In this document: positions 19,403 to 28,360 of the stretch, one piece after another
Layout: the number at the start of each line of letters is the position of its first letter
Numbering within the stretch: the stretch's first letter is position 1
NCBI GenBank assembly: GCA_038107835.1
Contig: JAYNHH010000009.1
Location: forward strand, 11,484-75,483
Reading direction: 5' to 3'
Length of the DNA stretch: 64,000 nt
Source of the DNA: MED-G116 sp038107835
Lineage (GTDB): Bacteria; Pseudomonadota; Alphaproteobacteria; Puniceispirillales; Puniceispirillaceae
Notes under the pieces: generated by a model
The model's database searches: none
What the model was told of the DNA's origin: nothing
Seen by the model: only the letters and a program-made list of their open reading frames with translations
Translations under genes and position numbers: made by a program

Positions 19403-20767
19403 TCAAAAGCTGTTGGCTGTGAAAATCCGGGAGACATCCTCTCCCCATTCACCTTGCAGCGCATCCAGCAACATCTCCGCTGGTGTTTTCTGGCTGTCCA
19501 GACAATCCCTGAGAGGCGACAGGAACCCAGATTCATCACCACCACCACTGTCAAGAATGCCGCGTCGACGCAACCCCTTGCCCGAGATTGAGACCAGACG
19601 TGATGCCAGGTCGTAGACATCATGTTGGCCGAGCCTGCCTCTGAAACCATCTTTTGCCACAGACAGGCGGGCTGCCATCACGTCGTCTGCCCACAGGTCA
19701 GATGCAAGTGAAGCCGCTTCCTCAAGCGCCTCCTCATCATAGAGCAACCCCACCCAGAAAGCCGGAAGGGCGCAGATATTTGCCCACATACCGCTGTCAG
19801 CGCCGCGCATCTCAAGGAATTGTTTCAGCCTGACCTCGGGAAAGGCGGTGGTCATGTGATCCTCAAAATCCCCCATGGTTGGCACCTGCCCCTCGAAGCC
19901 CGCAAGTGTACCCGCCATGAAATCGCGGAAGGAATGTCCAGCGACATCAATATAATCCTCGCCGCGATGGACAAAATACATCGGCACATCTAGAATATAG
20001 TCAATCCACTGCTCATAGCCGAAAGTCTCATCAAACACACAGGCAGGAACCCCGCATCTGGCGGCGTCGGTATCTGTCCAGGCATGGGCGCGGGTCGACA
20101 GGAAGGGTGACACCTGTCCTTCCTTGAAAGGTGAATTGGCAAACAATGCGGTGGCAATCGGCTGTAGCGCGAGCGAGGTGCGGAATTTACGCCGCATGTC
20201 CACCTCGTCACCATAATCGAGATTGACCTGAACGGTGCAGGACCGCAACATCATGTCAAGCCCGAGAGAGCCCACCTTTGGCATGTGCGCACTCATGATC
20301 TTGTATCGCCCCTTCGGCATGAAGGAGATATCCTCGCGGTGGGCGGTGGGATGATAGCCAACACCCAACATCCCAATGCAGAGGGGGTCTGCCACATTTC
20401 GCATGTGCCGCAAATGGCGTCCCGTCTCGGCGCAGGTCTGATGCAGATTGGCCAATGGTGCGCCAGACAGCTCAAGTTGGCCACCGGGTTCCAGCGTTAC
20501 CGACCCCCCCTCGCCATCCTTCAGCCCTATGATTTTACCCTTTTCCAGGATCGGCGTGGCGGCTGAGCCAAGTTCGGCCAGCAAGTCACTGAGCAGCTGT
20601 GCCACCCCATCCGGCCCCTCATACCCAATCGGTTCCTGCGTATCGCAGCGATACAGGAATTTTTCATGCTCAGTGCCAATTTTCCAGTCGGATTTCGGCG
20701 TTTCGCCCGCCGCCACCCAGTCGATCATGGCCTGCTTGTCAGCGATCCGCATATTGTCGTCTGTCAT
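19403..20767 (-). CDS. gshA: Glutamate-cysteine ligase
   Basis: It makes gamma-glutamylcysteine, the first step of glutathione synthesis. This is the alphaproteobacterial/plant-type GCL: WKIGTEHEKFLYR near residue 25 begins the ATP-grasp-like glutamine synthetase fold, and SFMPKGRYKIM and SCTVQVNLDYGDE are the substrate- and metal-binding segments. The 454-residue length is normal. A glutathione-degrading ChaC enzyme is encoded elsewhere in the window. It lies downstream of rsmE on the same strand with an 85-nt gap. Confidence 0.95.
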   Translation of the reverse strand: MTDDNMRIADKQAMIDWVAAGETPKSDWKIGTEHEKFLYRCDTQEPIGYEGPDGVAQLLSDLLAELGSAATPILEKGKIIGLKDGEGGSVTLEPGGQLELSGAPLANLHQTCAETGRHLRHMRNVADPLCIGMLGVGYHPTAHREDISFMPKGRYKIMSAHMPKVGSLGLDMMLRSCTVQVNLDYGDEVDMRRKFRTSLALQPIATALFANSPFKEGQVSPFLSTRAHAWTDTDAARCGVPACVFDETFGYEQWIDYILDVPMYFVHRGEDYIDVAGHSFRDFMAGTLAGFEGQVPTMGDFEDHMTTAFPEVRLKQFLEMRGADSGMWANICALPAFWVGLLYDEEALEEAASLASDLWADDVMAARLSVAKDGFRGRLGQHDVYDLASRLVSISGKGLRRRGILDSGGGDESGFLSPLRDCLDSQKTPAEMLLDALQGEWGEDVSRIFTANSF

Positions 20768-20852
20768 GAATGGAGTCCTAATGGAAGATCGGGTTGAACC
20801 GCAATGGTCGAGAGTACAGCAGACAGGCTATTAACAGAAAAAACAAATGATT

Positions 20853-21611
20853 TTACGTTATACCCGGCCAGTCACCATAGACTGACTGGAAGCATGTCAG
20901 CGCGGCTATTGCCGCAGTATCGGCCCGCAATATGCGCGGACCCAGTGAAACTTTCAAACAGTTTTCACGCCGGTCGAGGATGCGCCGCTCATTCTCGGAA
21001 AATCCACCCTCAGGGCCAATCAGAATGGCCGCAGATTCCGGCTTGGGATGCGCCGCAAAAACAGAGACGGCATTGCGGTCGCCCCTTGTGGCGCTGGCCT
21101 CGTCGCACCAGACCAACAATCTATCCTCCGGGACCGCGGCCAGAACATCGTTCAGGGGCACAAAATCACGAATTTCAGCAATATCAAGTCGCTCTGTCTG
21201 CTCGGCAGCTTCGATTGCGTTGGCTGTCAGACGGTCGTCATTCACCCGCGTCACCTGACAGAAATCTGTACGGGTCGGCCAGATCACACTTGCACCCATT
21301 TCTGATGCCTTCTGCGCAATGAAATCCAGCCGGGCCTTTTTCACCGGGGCAAACAGAAGCCACAAATCGGGGCTGGCCTGCTGAGGGCGCGTTTGTGCAA
21401 TCACATCCAGCGAACAGCTACGCCTGCCGATGCTCTGTATCGCGGCACGCCACTCGCCATCAACACCATTGAAAAGCGCCACAATATCGCCCGTCACAAG
21501 CCGCATCACGGATGCCAGATAATGCTGCTGGTTCCTGTTTGGAATGATGGACATTCCCATCGCCAGATTGTCGGGAACGTAAAGCCGGGCTTTAAAAGCA
21601 ATCCTTGTCAT
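20853..21611 (-). CDS. rsmE: 16S rRNA (uracil(1498)-N3)-methyltransferase
   Basis: This SPOUT-class enzyme methylates U1498 of 16S rRNA. The N-terminal PUA-like domain (about 1-75) contains HYLASVMRL. The C-terminal SPOUT domain ends with the family signature ILIGPEGGFSENE followed by SLGPRILRADTAAIAAL, which forms the trefoil knot and SAM site. The 252-residue length is normal. rsmE-gshA adjacency with ubiA divergent upstream is a common alphaproteobacterial arrangement. Confidence 0.96.
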   Translation of the reverse strand: MTRIAFKARLYVPDNLAMGMSIIPNRNQQHYLASVMRLVTGDIVALFNGVDGEWRAAIQSIGRRSCSLDVIAQTRPQQASPDLWLLFAPVKKARLDFIAQKASEMGASVIWPTRTDFCQVTRVNDDRLTANAIEAAEQTERLDIAEIRDFVPLNDVLAAVPEDRLLVWCDEASATRGDRNAVSVFAAHPKPESAAILIGPEGGFSENERRILDRRENCLKVSLGPRILRADTAAIAALTCFQSVYGDWPGIT

Positions 21612-21755
21612 AGCGCATGTTTACCCTGTCGGACCAGATTTTTCAATCCATCAGCCAGCCCCAGCCGCATAGCCAGAGGCGGCTTCAGAGGGCCGCATCA
21701 TACCGCTGGGTCAGGGATATTGGACAGAGCTTCATGGCTGCGCTATCTCTTGCCA

Positions 21756-22688
21756 ATGACCAACGAGCAAACAGACAAAAGCACCAGGCATACTGACATC
21801 CGACTGATTGGGTGGTGGCAGAAACTGCCGCGGGTTCTGCATCCCTATCTCTTTCTGGCGCGTTTCGACAGGCCGATTGGCTGGTGGCTGCTATTGCTGC
21901 CTGCCTGGTGGATCATTCCGCTCGCCGCCGAGAACAGCCGACAGATGGCACAGATGATGGTGCTGTTTTTGCTTGGCGCAATGACAATGCGGGGTGCCGG
22001 ATGCGTCGTAAACGACATGTGGGATCGGCGCATCGATCTGCGCGTGGAGCGAACCAGTGGCCGACCACTCGCCGCGGGTACTGTGTCGTTGCTGCAGGCG
22101 TTGCTGTTTTTGGCAATTTTATGCCTGATTGGCCTGGGCATCCTCATGCAGCTGCCGCAGACAGCGATCATGGTCGGCATTGCATCGCTGCCTTTGATCA
22201 TCGTCTACCCGCTTGCCAAGCGCGTGACCTGGTGGCCACAGGCGGTTCTGGGACTGACCTTCTCCTGGGGTGTTCCGCTCGGCTGGGCGGCAGTGACCGA
22301 TCAATGGCCAACCCCCGAGATTTGGCTGATTTACGCTGGCAGCGTTGCCTGGGTCTTTGGCTATGACACGATCTATGCAGTTCAGGATATGGCAGATGAC
22401 AGGATTGCCGGGGTAAAATCATCGGCTCTTGGCCTCGGCGACCGTCTGAATTTAGGGGTGCGAATTGCCTTCTGTGTCGCCATTCTGCTGATTTCAGCAG
22501 GCATTCAAGCGCATCAAGGTCCGGGGGTCTGGATGCTCGGTGTCGTGCTGATGGCAATACATCTGTTGCGCCAGGCGCGAATGATAAACCCTGATGATCC
22601 ACAAGGCGCGTTGACCCTGTTCAAATCCAACCGTAATGCAGGCCTGATCCTGACATTGTTTCTGATTGTCGACAGGCTGCTTGGCTGA
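21756..22688 (+). CDS. ubiA: 4-hydroxybenzoate polyprenyltransferase
   Basis: It attaches the polyprenyl tail to 4-hydroxybenzoate in ubiquinone synthesis, which feeds the aerobic chain encoded in this window. It is a membrane protein of about nine helices. Both Asp-rich motifs are present: NDMWDRRIDLRVERTSGRP and the second one in YDTIYAVQDMADDR. The ATG chosen gives 310 residues; the upstream in-frame region contains rsmE antisense sequence and is not protein-like. It diverges from rsmE. Confidence 0.96.
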   Translation: MTNEQTDKSTRHTDIRLIGWWQKLPRVLHPYLFLARFDRPIGWWLLLLPAWWIIPLAAENSRQMAQMMVLFLLGAMTMRGAGCVVNDMWDRRIDLRVERTSGRPLAAGTVSLLQALLFLAILCLIGLGILMQLPQTAIMVGIASLPLIIVYPLAKRVTWWPQAVLGLTFSWGVPLGWAAVTDQWPTPEIWLIYAGSVAWVFGYDTIYAVQDMADDRIAGVKSSALGLGDRLNLGVRIAFCVAILLISAGIQAHQGPGVWMLGVVLMAIHLLRQARMINPDDPQGALTLFKSNRNAGLILTLFLIVDRLLG

Positions 22689-22700
22689 CGCCGGGCAGAG

Positions 22701-23504
22701 CTAGAGGTAGGCCTCCAGATCATCGATCTGCATTTCGATAATCTGCCATGGTGCCTCTTCGGCGAACAGCATATGGGCTGACAATCGCTCAAGGATAAGA
22801 CGGCGCTCCGCCCTGTCGGCCTGCATGTCAGCGAAGAAATGCTCCAGACTGCGGTGATCGTCATGGCCCGTGAGCTGGCGAACAAATTTGGCGGCCTCTG
22901 CCTGACTCATAGTCTCGAAAATCCGGTTCTTTGCCGAAATCCGCGACAATCCTGCCGGCTGACCCGCCCCAATATCGAGAACGCCACCCCGCGCCGCATA
23001 GCCAAAGACAGGCTGATATCCGGAAATGATCTCACCGCCAGCAGCTGGTACGGGAAGATGTGTGACCGCCCCACCATTGAACCGGATATAATCGTAGGCA
23101 ATACCGACAGCCTCGGTCCGGTGCATGATTTCCAGCTGCGCCCCGTCAAGCCAGGCAACATTCAGCCGCACCTCGCACCCGGCAGCCGGAAAAGCGGTAC
23201 ACGGCACCGCCCCGTAATAGCCGAGCTGCGCTGCATGAACGATGTCGCAATCATGCAGGACAGCGGGGGTAACGGGAATGATTGCGGCATCACCAAATTT
23301 GCGACGGAGCTGCACTGGTGCACGGTTTGATCCAACAGACAGAACCGCCGTTCTGTCATCGAGAATCGCGGCATCATCAAAGGCCCGAAGGCGGCCATTA
23401 TCAAAAATGAACGCCGTATCCGGCGCGTCATAGGGATAGTTGACCGCCCGATCAATTTCCGTCTGCGCAGGCAGATAAAAGGTTTCGTCAAGCCAATCTG
23501 ACAT
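22701..23504 (-). CDS. Conserved hypothetical protein with an SVGSN motif
   Basis: A 267-residue soluble protein with no signal or membrane helix. I do not recognise a family with confidence. Residues 53-70 read TAVLSVGSNRAPVQLRRK, which recalls the YGSN phosphate-binding loop of gamma-glutamylcyclotransferases, and HAAQLGYYGAVPCTAFPA follows. The C-terminal third looks helical and acidic. Its ATG overlaps the argC stop by one base on the same strand, so it is co-transcribed with argC. A cyclotransferase-like fold is only a hint, as the usual tyrosine is absent. Confidence 0.8.
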   Translation of the reverse strand: MSDWLDETFYLPAQTEIDRAVNYPYDAPDTAFIFDNGRLRAFDDAAILDDRTAVLSVGSNRAPVQLRRKFGDAAIIPVTPAVLHDCDIVHAAQLGYYGAVPCTAFPAAGCEVRLNVAWLDGAQLEIMHRTEAVGIAYDYIRFNGGAVTHLPVPAAGGEIISGYQPVFGYAARGGVLDIGAGQPAGLSRISAKNRIFETMSQAEAAKFVRQLTGHDDHRSLEHFFADMQADRAERRLILERLSAHMLFAEEAPWQIIEMQIDDLEAYL

Positions 23505-24460
23505 TACACACCGGTGCTGAGGCCCATCATCTCATCAAGCCCAAGGGCGATGTTCATATTCTGCACCGCTGCACCTGACGCCCCCTTGCCGAGATTGTCA
23601 AGCCTGGCAAGCAGCCAGAACTGGCTGTTATCCTGATCTGCGAAAACAGATAATTCCATATGGTCTGAGTTTGCGAGGCCATCCGCCGCCAGCAGATTAT
23701 CGGCAAGCAGGGTGTCATCATTGGCCCTCGCGGCTGCCATGCGCACCAGACCCGGACCGTCAAAATGAGCCGCAAGGCAATCATGCAGATCCTGACCGGT
23801 GACGGATTTCGCCAGCTGCGCCCCGTGGAGCGGAACATTGACCAGCATGCCAGCATAGAAATCAGCAACGGCCGGCATGAAAATGGGCGCGGTGCTGAGG
23901 CCGGCATAGGCCACCATTTCGGGAATGTGCTTATGCGCCAGCGTCACACCATAGCTGCCATGCGCCGGCAATGCGCCATCGGCCTGCCGCGCAATCATGC
24001 TATTGCCGCCACCGCTGAAACCGGACACTGCCGGCACGCTCAGCAACGCATCGCGCGGCAAGATACCAGCGTCAATCAGCGGACGGGTCAGGGCCAGAAA
24101 TCCGGTTGGGTAACATCCCGGATTGCTGATCCGCGAGGCAGCGGCAATGGCATCACGCTGTCCGGCGATCAACTCAGGAAACCCATAAACCCAGTCGGCA
24201 TGTGTTCTGTGCGCGGATGAAGCGTCGATCAGGCGCGCATTCGTCAGCGCCGCCATATCCGCAGCCTCACGCGCGGCGGCATCTGGCAGGCACAGAATCG
24301 TCAAATCCGACGCTGCCATCATCTGCTGGCGGGCTGCGTTATCCTTGCGCTGCTCGTCATCCAGAGACCGCGCCGTGACACCCGGATGCAGCGCCAGCCT
24401 GTCAGCCACCTGCAATCCCGTTGTGCCGGCAGCACCGTCGATGAAAATGCTGTAAGTCAT
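23504..24460 (-). CDS. argC: N-acetyl-gamma-glutamyl-phosphate reductase (type 2)
   Basis: It catalyses the NADPH-dependent third step of arginine synthesis. This is the shorter type 2 ArgC: the N terminus IFIDGAAGTTGLQ is the nucleotide-binding loop and the catalytic Cys116 is in SNPGCYPTG. HSYGVTLAHKH-like residues follow as expected. I use the ATG giving MTYSIFIDG (318 residues); two in-frame ATGs upstream are less typical. It diverges from pmbA with start regions about 100 nt apart and is coupled to the hypothetical gene after it. Confidence 0.96.
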   Translation of the reverse strand: MTYSIFIDGAAGTTGLQVADRLALHPGVTARSLDDEQRKDNAARQQMMAASDLTILCLPDAAAREAADMAALTNARLIDASSAHRTHADWVYGFPELIAGQRDAIAAASRISNPGCYPTGFLALTRPLIDAGILPRDALLSVPAVSGFSGGGNSMIARQADGALPAHGSYGVTLAHKHIPEMVAYAGLSTAPIFMPAVADFYAGMLVNVPLHGAQLAKSVTGQDLHDCLAAHFDGPGLVRMAAARANDDTLLADNLLAADGLANSDHMELSVFADQDNSQFWLLARLDNLGKGASGAAVQNMNIALGLDEMMGLSTGV

Positions 24461-24557
24461 GCGCAAAGTCATAAACGCATTGGATGGTTCATGCAAGGAT
24501 GGCTATAGTGTCGCGCTGGCGGTTGAAATGACCGGCCCTGTACAATATGTGAGATGC

Positions 24558-25898
24558 ATGATGACACGCACAGAACAATCCCTTATTTCCGAACTTCTTG
24601 ACGCCGCAAAATCTGCGGGAGCTGATGGCGCCGATGCCATGCTTGCCCGCGGTGAGGGCACCTCGGTCGATCTCAGGCTTGGCAAAGTCGAGGCAAGCGA
24701 ACGCTCAGAGGATTTTGACGCCGGCCTGCGGGTTTTTGTTGGCCAGCGCAACGCTTCCATTTCAACCAGCCAGCTCGACAGCGACAATATCAAATCGCTG
24801 GCACAGCGCGCAGTGGCGATGGCAAAAATTGCGCCCGACGACCCCTATGCACGCCTCGCCCACAGTACTGAGCTGGCCAAACAGCTTCCCGAGCTGGAAA
24901 TGTATGATGAACACGTTCCAACGGTTGATGATCTGACCGACATGGCACGCGCCGCCGAGGAGGCAGCCTTGTCGCATGAGGGCATCACCAATTCAGAAGG
25001 TGGGTCAGCCAGCCATGGCATTGCCAATATTCTGATCGCAACGAGCAACGGCTTTTCCGCTGACTACAAACGGTCATCGAACGGTGTCTCGGCGATGGTT
25101 ATCGCTGAACAGAACGGCAATATGGAACGCGATTATGATTACAGCGCAGCAGTCTTTGCGGCCGACATGGATAGCCCGGACAAGGTTGGCAACAGTGCCG
25201 CCACCCGGACGCTGGCGCGTCTTGGTGCAATCAAACCGCCCACCGGGCAGTTTCCGGTGGTCTATGACAAGCGCGTGTCAGCCTCGCTCGTCGGCACCAT
25301 GGCCGGTGCGATCAATGGCGCGTCCATCGCCCGTGGCACCAGTTTTCTAAAGGACCGTATGGGCGAACAGGTCGCAGCTTCCGGCCTGACATTCGTTGAC
25401 GATCCGTTGCGCCCCCGGGGCATGGGATCACGCCTGTTCGATGGCGAGGGGCTCGCCGTAAAGCGCCGTGAGATGGTCAAGGATGGAGTGTTGCAGGGCT
25501 GGTTCCTTGATATTGCCTCGGCAACCAAACTCGGCCTCAGTTCAACCGGCAATGCCAGCCGCGGCCTTGGTGGACCGCCATCTCCCTCGACAAGCAATTT
25601 CTATCTGGAAAATGGTGACATTTCATTTGATGAGCTGCTCGCCGATATTGACGCCGGTTTTCTGGTAACCGAGATGATGGGCAGCTCGGTCGATATGATC
25701 ACTGGTGATTACAGCCGCGGTGCCGCCGGCTTCTGGATTGAGAAGGGCAAAATCGCGCATCCAGTGGCTGAGGCGACCATCGCCGGCAATCTCAAAGACA
25801 TGTTCATGGCAATAACCCGGGCCAATGATATCGACATGCGCAAAAGCACCGCCGCCCCCTCTCTGCGTGTTGACGGCATGACGGTGGCAGGTTCATGA
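24558..25898 (+). CDS. pmbA: PmbA/TldE family metalloprotease subunit
   Basis: This is the partner of TldD; in the heterodimer TldD holds the zinc and PmbA completes the active-site cleft. At 446 residues it shows the family N terminus (DGADAMLARGEGTSVDLRLG), GTMAGAINGASIARGTSFL in the middle and SSTGNASRGLGGPPSPSTSN near residue 340. As expected for TldE, no HExxxH motif is present. GTGAGA precedes the chosen ATG. The last four bases overlap the start of a phosphatase gene (ATGA), implying coupled translation. Confidence 0.96.
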   Translation: MMTRTEQSLISELLDAAKSAGADGADAMLARGEGTSVDLRLGKVEASERSEDFDAGLRVFVGQRNASISTSQLDSDNIKSLAQRAVAMAKIAPDDPYARLAHSTELAKQLPELEMYDEHVPTVDDLTDMARAAEEAALSHEGITNSEGGSASHGIANILIATSNGFSADYKRSSNGVSAMVIAEQNGNMERDYDYSAAVFAADMDSPDKVGNSAATRTLARLGAIKPPTGQFPVVYDKRVSASLVGTMAGAINGASIARGTSFLKDRMGEQVAASGLTFVDDPLRPRGMGSRLFDGEGLAVKRREMVKDGVLQGWFLDIASATKLGLSSTGNASRGLGGPPSPSTSNFYLENGDISFDELLADIDAGFLVTEMMGSSVDMITGDYSRGAAGFWIEKGKIAHPVAEATIAGNLKDMFMAITRANDIDMRKSTAAPSLRVDGMTVAGS

Positions 25899-26554
25899 GC
25901 TTTGTCGCACCGGCTGGCAGTCGTCGCGGTCTTGTCGACTGGACCGAACTGATTTTGAAGGATCACGGCTTCCTGAGGCTCTATTGGCACAATGAACATG
26001 AAATTGCTCCGGATATGTGGCGATGCAATCAACCAAGTCCGAGCCGTATCAGGAAGGCGGCTGACCGGGGCATCAGGACTATTATCAATCTGCGCGGCCC
26101 ACGCGCCGATGGCGGCTGGAGGCTGGAGGCCGAAGCCTGTGACAGATATGGCCTTACACTGATGGATTTTACCGCTCGCTCGCGCGCCGCTCCGGACAAG
26201 CAGATGCTTCACGCCGCAAGGGCGTTGTTTGACGAGATCGAGCTACCGGCAATGATGCATTGCAAATCAGGCGCAGACCGTGCCGGATTGATGGCGGCGC
26301 TGTATCTGCTGATCGCTGAAAAGCGGCCAGCGCGGGAGGCAGCGAGGCAGCTTGCGTGGAAATATGGCCATGTCAAACAGGCAAAGACCGGGCTTTTGGA
26401 TGCATTTTTTGCGGCCTATTTCCCCTATGAAGACCAGGGCATGGGATTTTTTGACTGGGTTGATGATGTTTATGACCCTGCCGCAATCACCCGTGAATTC
26501 AAGGCCAAGGGCTGGGCTGTTCGCCTGACTGACAGCATCCTTCACCGTGAGTGA
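25895..26554 (+). CDS. Dual-specificity/tyrosine phosphatase family protein
   Basis: A cysteine phosphatase of 219 residues. The CX5R signature is MMHCKSGADRAG, with nucleophile Cys123 and phosphate-binding Arg129. The upstream segment GIRTIINLRGPRADG is typical of DSP-like enzymes in proteobacteria. A general acid is likely Asp91 in LMDFTAR. The C terminus has an aromatic, acidic stretch with FFDWVDDVYDP. It is coupled to pmbA by a 4-bp overlap, and its TGA directly abuts the stop of the convergent ABC transporter. The phosphorylated target is unknown. Confidence 0.9.
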   Translation: MSFVAPAGSRRGLVDWTELILKDHGFLRLYWHNEHEIAPDMWRCNQPSPSRIRKAADRGIRTIINLRGPRADGGWRLEAEACDRYGLTLMDFTARSRAAPDKQMLHAARALFDEIELPAMMHCKSGADRAGLMAALYLLIAEKRPAREAARQLAWKYGHVKQAKTGLLDAFFAAYFPYEDQGMGFFDWVDDVYDPAAITREFKAKGWAVRLTDSILHRE

Positions 26555-28360
26555 TCACTCACCACCAAAGAACTGAAGATTGCACAGACGCGCATAGAGG
26601 CCATTGGCCGCGGTCAGGCTGTCATGTGTGCCACGCTCAGTAATCTTACCATTCTCCATCACCAGAATTTGTGAGGCATCACGCACTGTCGCCAACCTAT
26701 GTGCCACCACCAGAGTGGTGCGGCCCTGTTGCAGGGCTGCCAAAGCGGTCTGCACCTGCTTTTCTGCATCCGCGTCAAGCGCTGCTGTCGCCTCATCAAG
26801 CAACAGAATGGGGGCGTCCTTGAGCATCGCTCTGGCAATCGAGATACGTTGGCGCTGGCCGCCGGACAGGCGATTACCCATCGCCCCAACCTCGGTGTCA
26901 TATCCGTTTGGTAATTCGGCGATGAACTCATGCGCGGCGGCGGCCCTTGCAGCAGTCTCTATCTCAGTGCGGCTGGCACCCGGCCTGCCAAAGGCGATGT
27001 TCGCCGCTACGGTATCGTCAAAAAGAATGGCATCCTGTCCGACCAGCGCAATATTCCGGCGCAGGCTTTCTGTGGTGACAGTGCTGATATCCTGACCATC
27101 GATCAGGATGCTACCCTGCGTTGCGTCGAAAAATCGTGGCAGGAGATTGATGATCGTCGTCTTGCCAGCGCCGCTCGGTCCAACAAGCGCCACTGTCTGG
27201 CCTGCACCTGCCTGAAAGTTGATGTCATCCAGAACCTTTGTGTCGTTGCCATAGCTGAAACCAACCCCGTCGAACATGATTTCACCCTCGCTGACCGCAA
27301 GCGCAGGAGCGCCATCTGGCGAGGTGATCTGTCGGGGAATGTCGAGAAGGGCGAGAATGCGCTCAGCTGCAGCAAGTGCTTCCTGTGTCACCGCGTTCAG
27401 CGTGCCAATGCCCCGAACCGGCTGGACCAGCAAGATCAAGGTCGTGATGAAGGCAATAACATCACCCACCTGCATGTCACCAGCGGCAACGCGCCAGCTG
27501 GCAAGGGCGACGACACCGCCAACCGCAACGCCGCCAACCACCTCGAGGATGGGATCAATTTTCGCCCGCCCGGTCAAAAGCCCGACAAGGCGCTGGTAAA
27601 GGCCGTCAAAGGCACCCTCTGTGCGTTTGATTTCACCGGCTTCCATCTGATAGGCCTTGACCATGCGTGCGCCCTGCAGGGTCTCGGCAAGTAGCGAGGT
27701 CACGCCCTCCATATGTGACTGCAGATTGCCGGAGGCTTTGCGCTGGCGATTGCCGATGCGAATAATCGGCTGCATGGCCAGCGGATAGACCGCCATAACG
27801 ACAAGAGTCATCAGCCAATCCAGCCAGAGCATCGCACCGATCAGCACTATCACCGTCAGAATGTCACGAACAAGATTGTTCGCCAGCCTGACAAATGCCT
27901 CACGCACCAGATTGAGATCATTCATGATCCGTGACATGAAAGCGCCAGCCGGTTCGCGCGTAACCACCGCAAGATCAGCCTCGATCAGGCTCTTTGCCAT
28001 GTCTTTTTGCAGATCTGTCGTCACCCGTAGCGCCAGCGCGTTGACCTGAACCGTCTGCATGAACAGGGCAACACCCTTAACGAGGGCAAGGATGATGATT
28101 GCCGGCGGTGCCAGCCAGATGACCTCAGCCGCCCTGCCATCGGCAAGCGCATTGAAAATATATCGGGTCAGCAATGGATAGGCAGATGCGGTGCCGGCAA
28201 CAATGGCCATCAATAGAAACGCCCAGATCAACCGGGCAAGGTAAAGCCTGATCCAGCCATCCCAGATGCGCCGCATGATCACTCTGGACCTGTTGCTGGC
28301 GGGTTGCTGCTGCGTCTTTTCTGGCTTCGCTGTCTGCATCTCGACTTTCTGTTCACTCAC
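26555..28360 (-). CDS. MsbA-like ABC exporter (fused permease-ATPase)
   Basis: A half-transporter of 601 residues with six membrane helices (about 35-330) and a C-terminal ATPase. Walker A is VGPSGAGKTTIIN, the signature is LSGGQRQR, Walker B is ILLLDEATAALD, and the H-loop is VVAHRLAT. Location in a lipid A/Kdo cluster and overall similarity suggest a lipid A-core flippase (MsbA-type), although related multidrug exporters share these motifs. Its start overlaps by 4 bp the stop of the upstream glycosyltransferase gene. Confidence 0.9.
   Translation of the reverse strand: MSEQKVEMQTAKPEKTQQQPASNRSRVIMRRIWDGWIRLYLARLIWAFLLMAIVAGTASAYPLLTRYIFNALADGRAAEVIWLAPPAIIILALVKGVALFMQTVQVNALALRVTTDLQKDMAKSLIEADLAVVTREPAGAFMSRIMNDLNLVREAFVRLANNLVRDILTVIVLIGAMLWLDWLMTLVVMAVYPLAMQPIIRIGNRQRKASGNLQSHMEGVTSLLAETLQGARMVKAYQMEAGEIKRTEGAFDGLYQRLVGLLTGRAKIDPILEVVGGVAVGGVVALASWRVAAGDMQVGDVIAFITTLILLVQPVRGIGTLNAVTQEALAAAERILALLDIPRQITSPDGAPALAVSEGEIMFDGVGFSYGNDTKVLDDINFQAGAGQTVALVGPSGAGKTTIINLLPRFFDATQGSILIDGQDISTVTTESLRRNIALVGQDAILFDDTVAANIAFGRPGASRTEIETAARAAAAHEFIAELPNGYDTEVGAMGNRLSGGQRQRISIARAMLKDAPILLLDEATAALDADAEKQVQTALAALQQGRTTLVVAHRLATVRDASQILVMENGKITERGTHDSLTAANGLYARLCNLQFFGGE

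Noticed and set aside
26930..27694. 254-codon open frame on the plus strand
   Set aside because: It lies fully antisense to the ABC exporter, whose Walker and signature motifs are intact.
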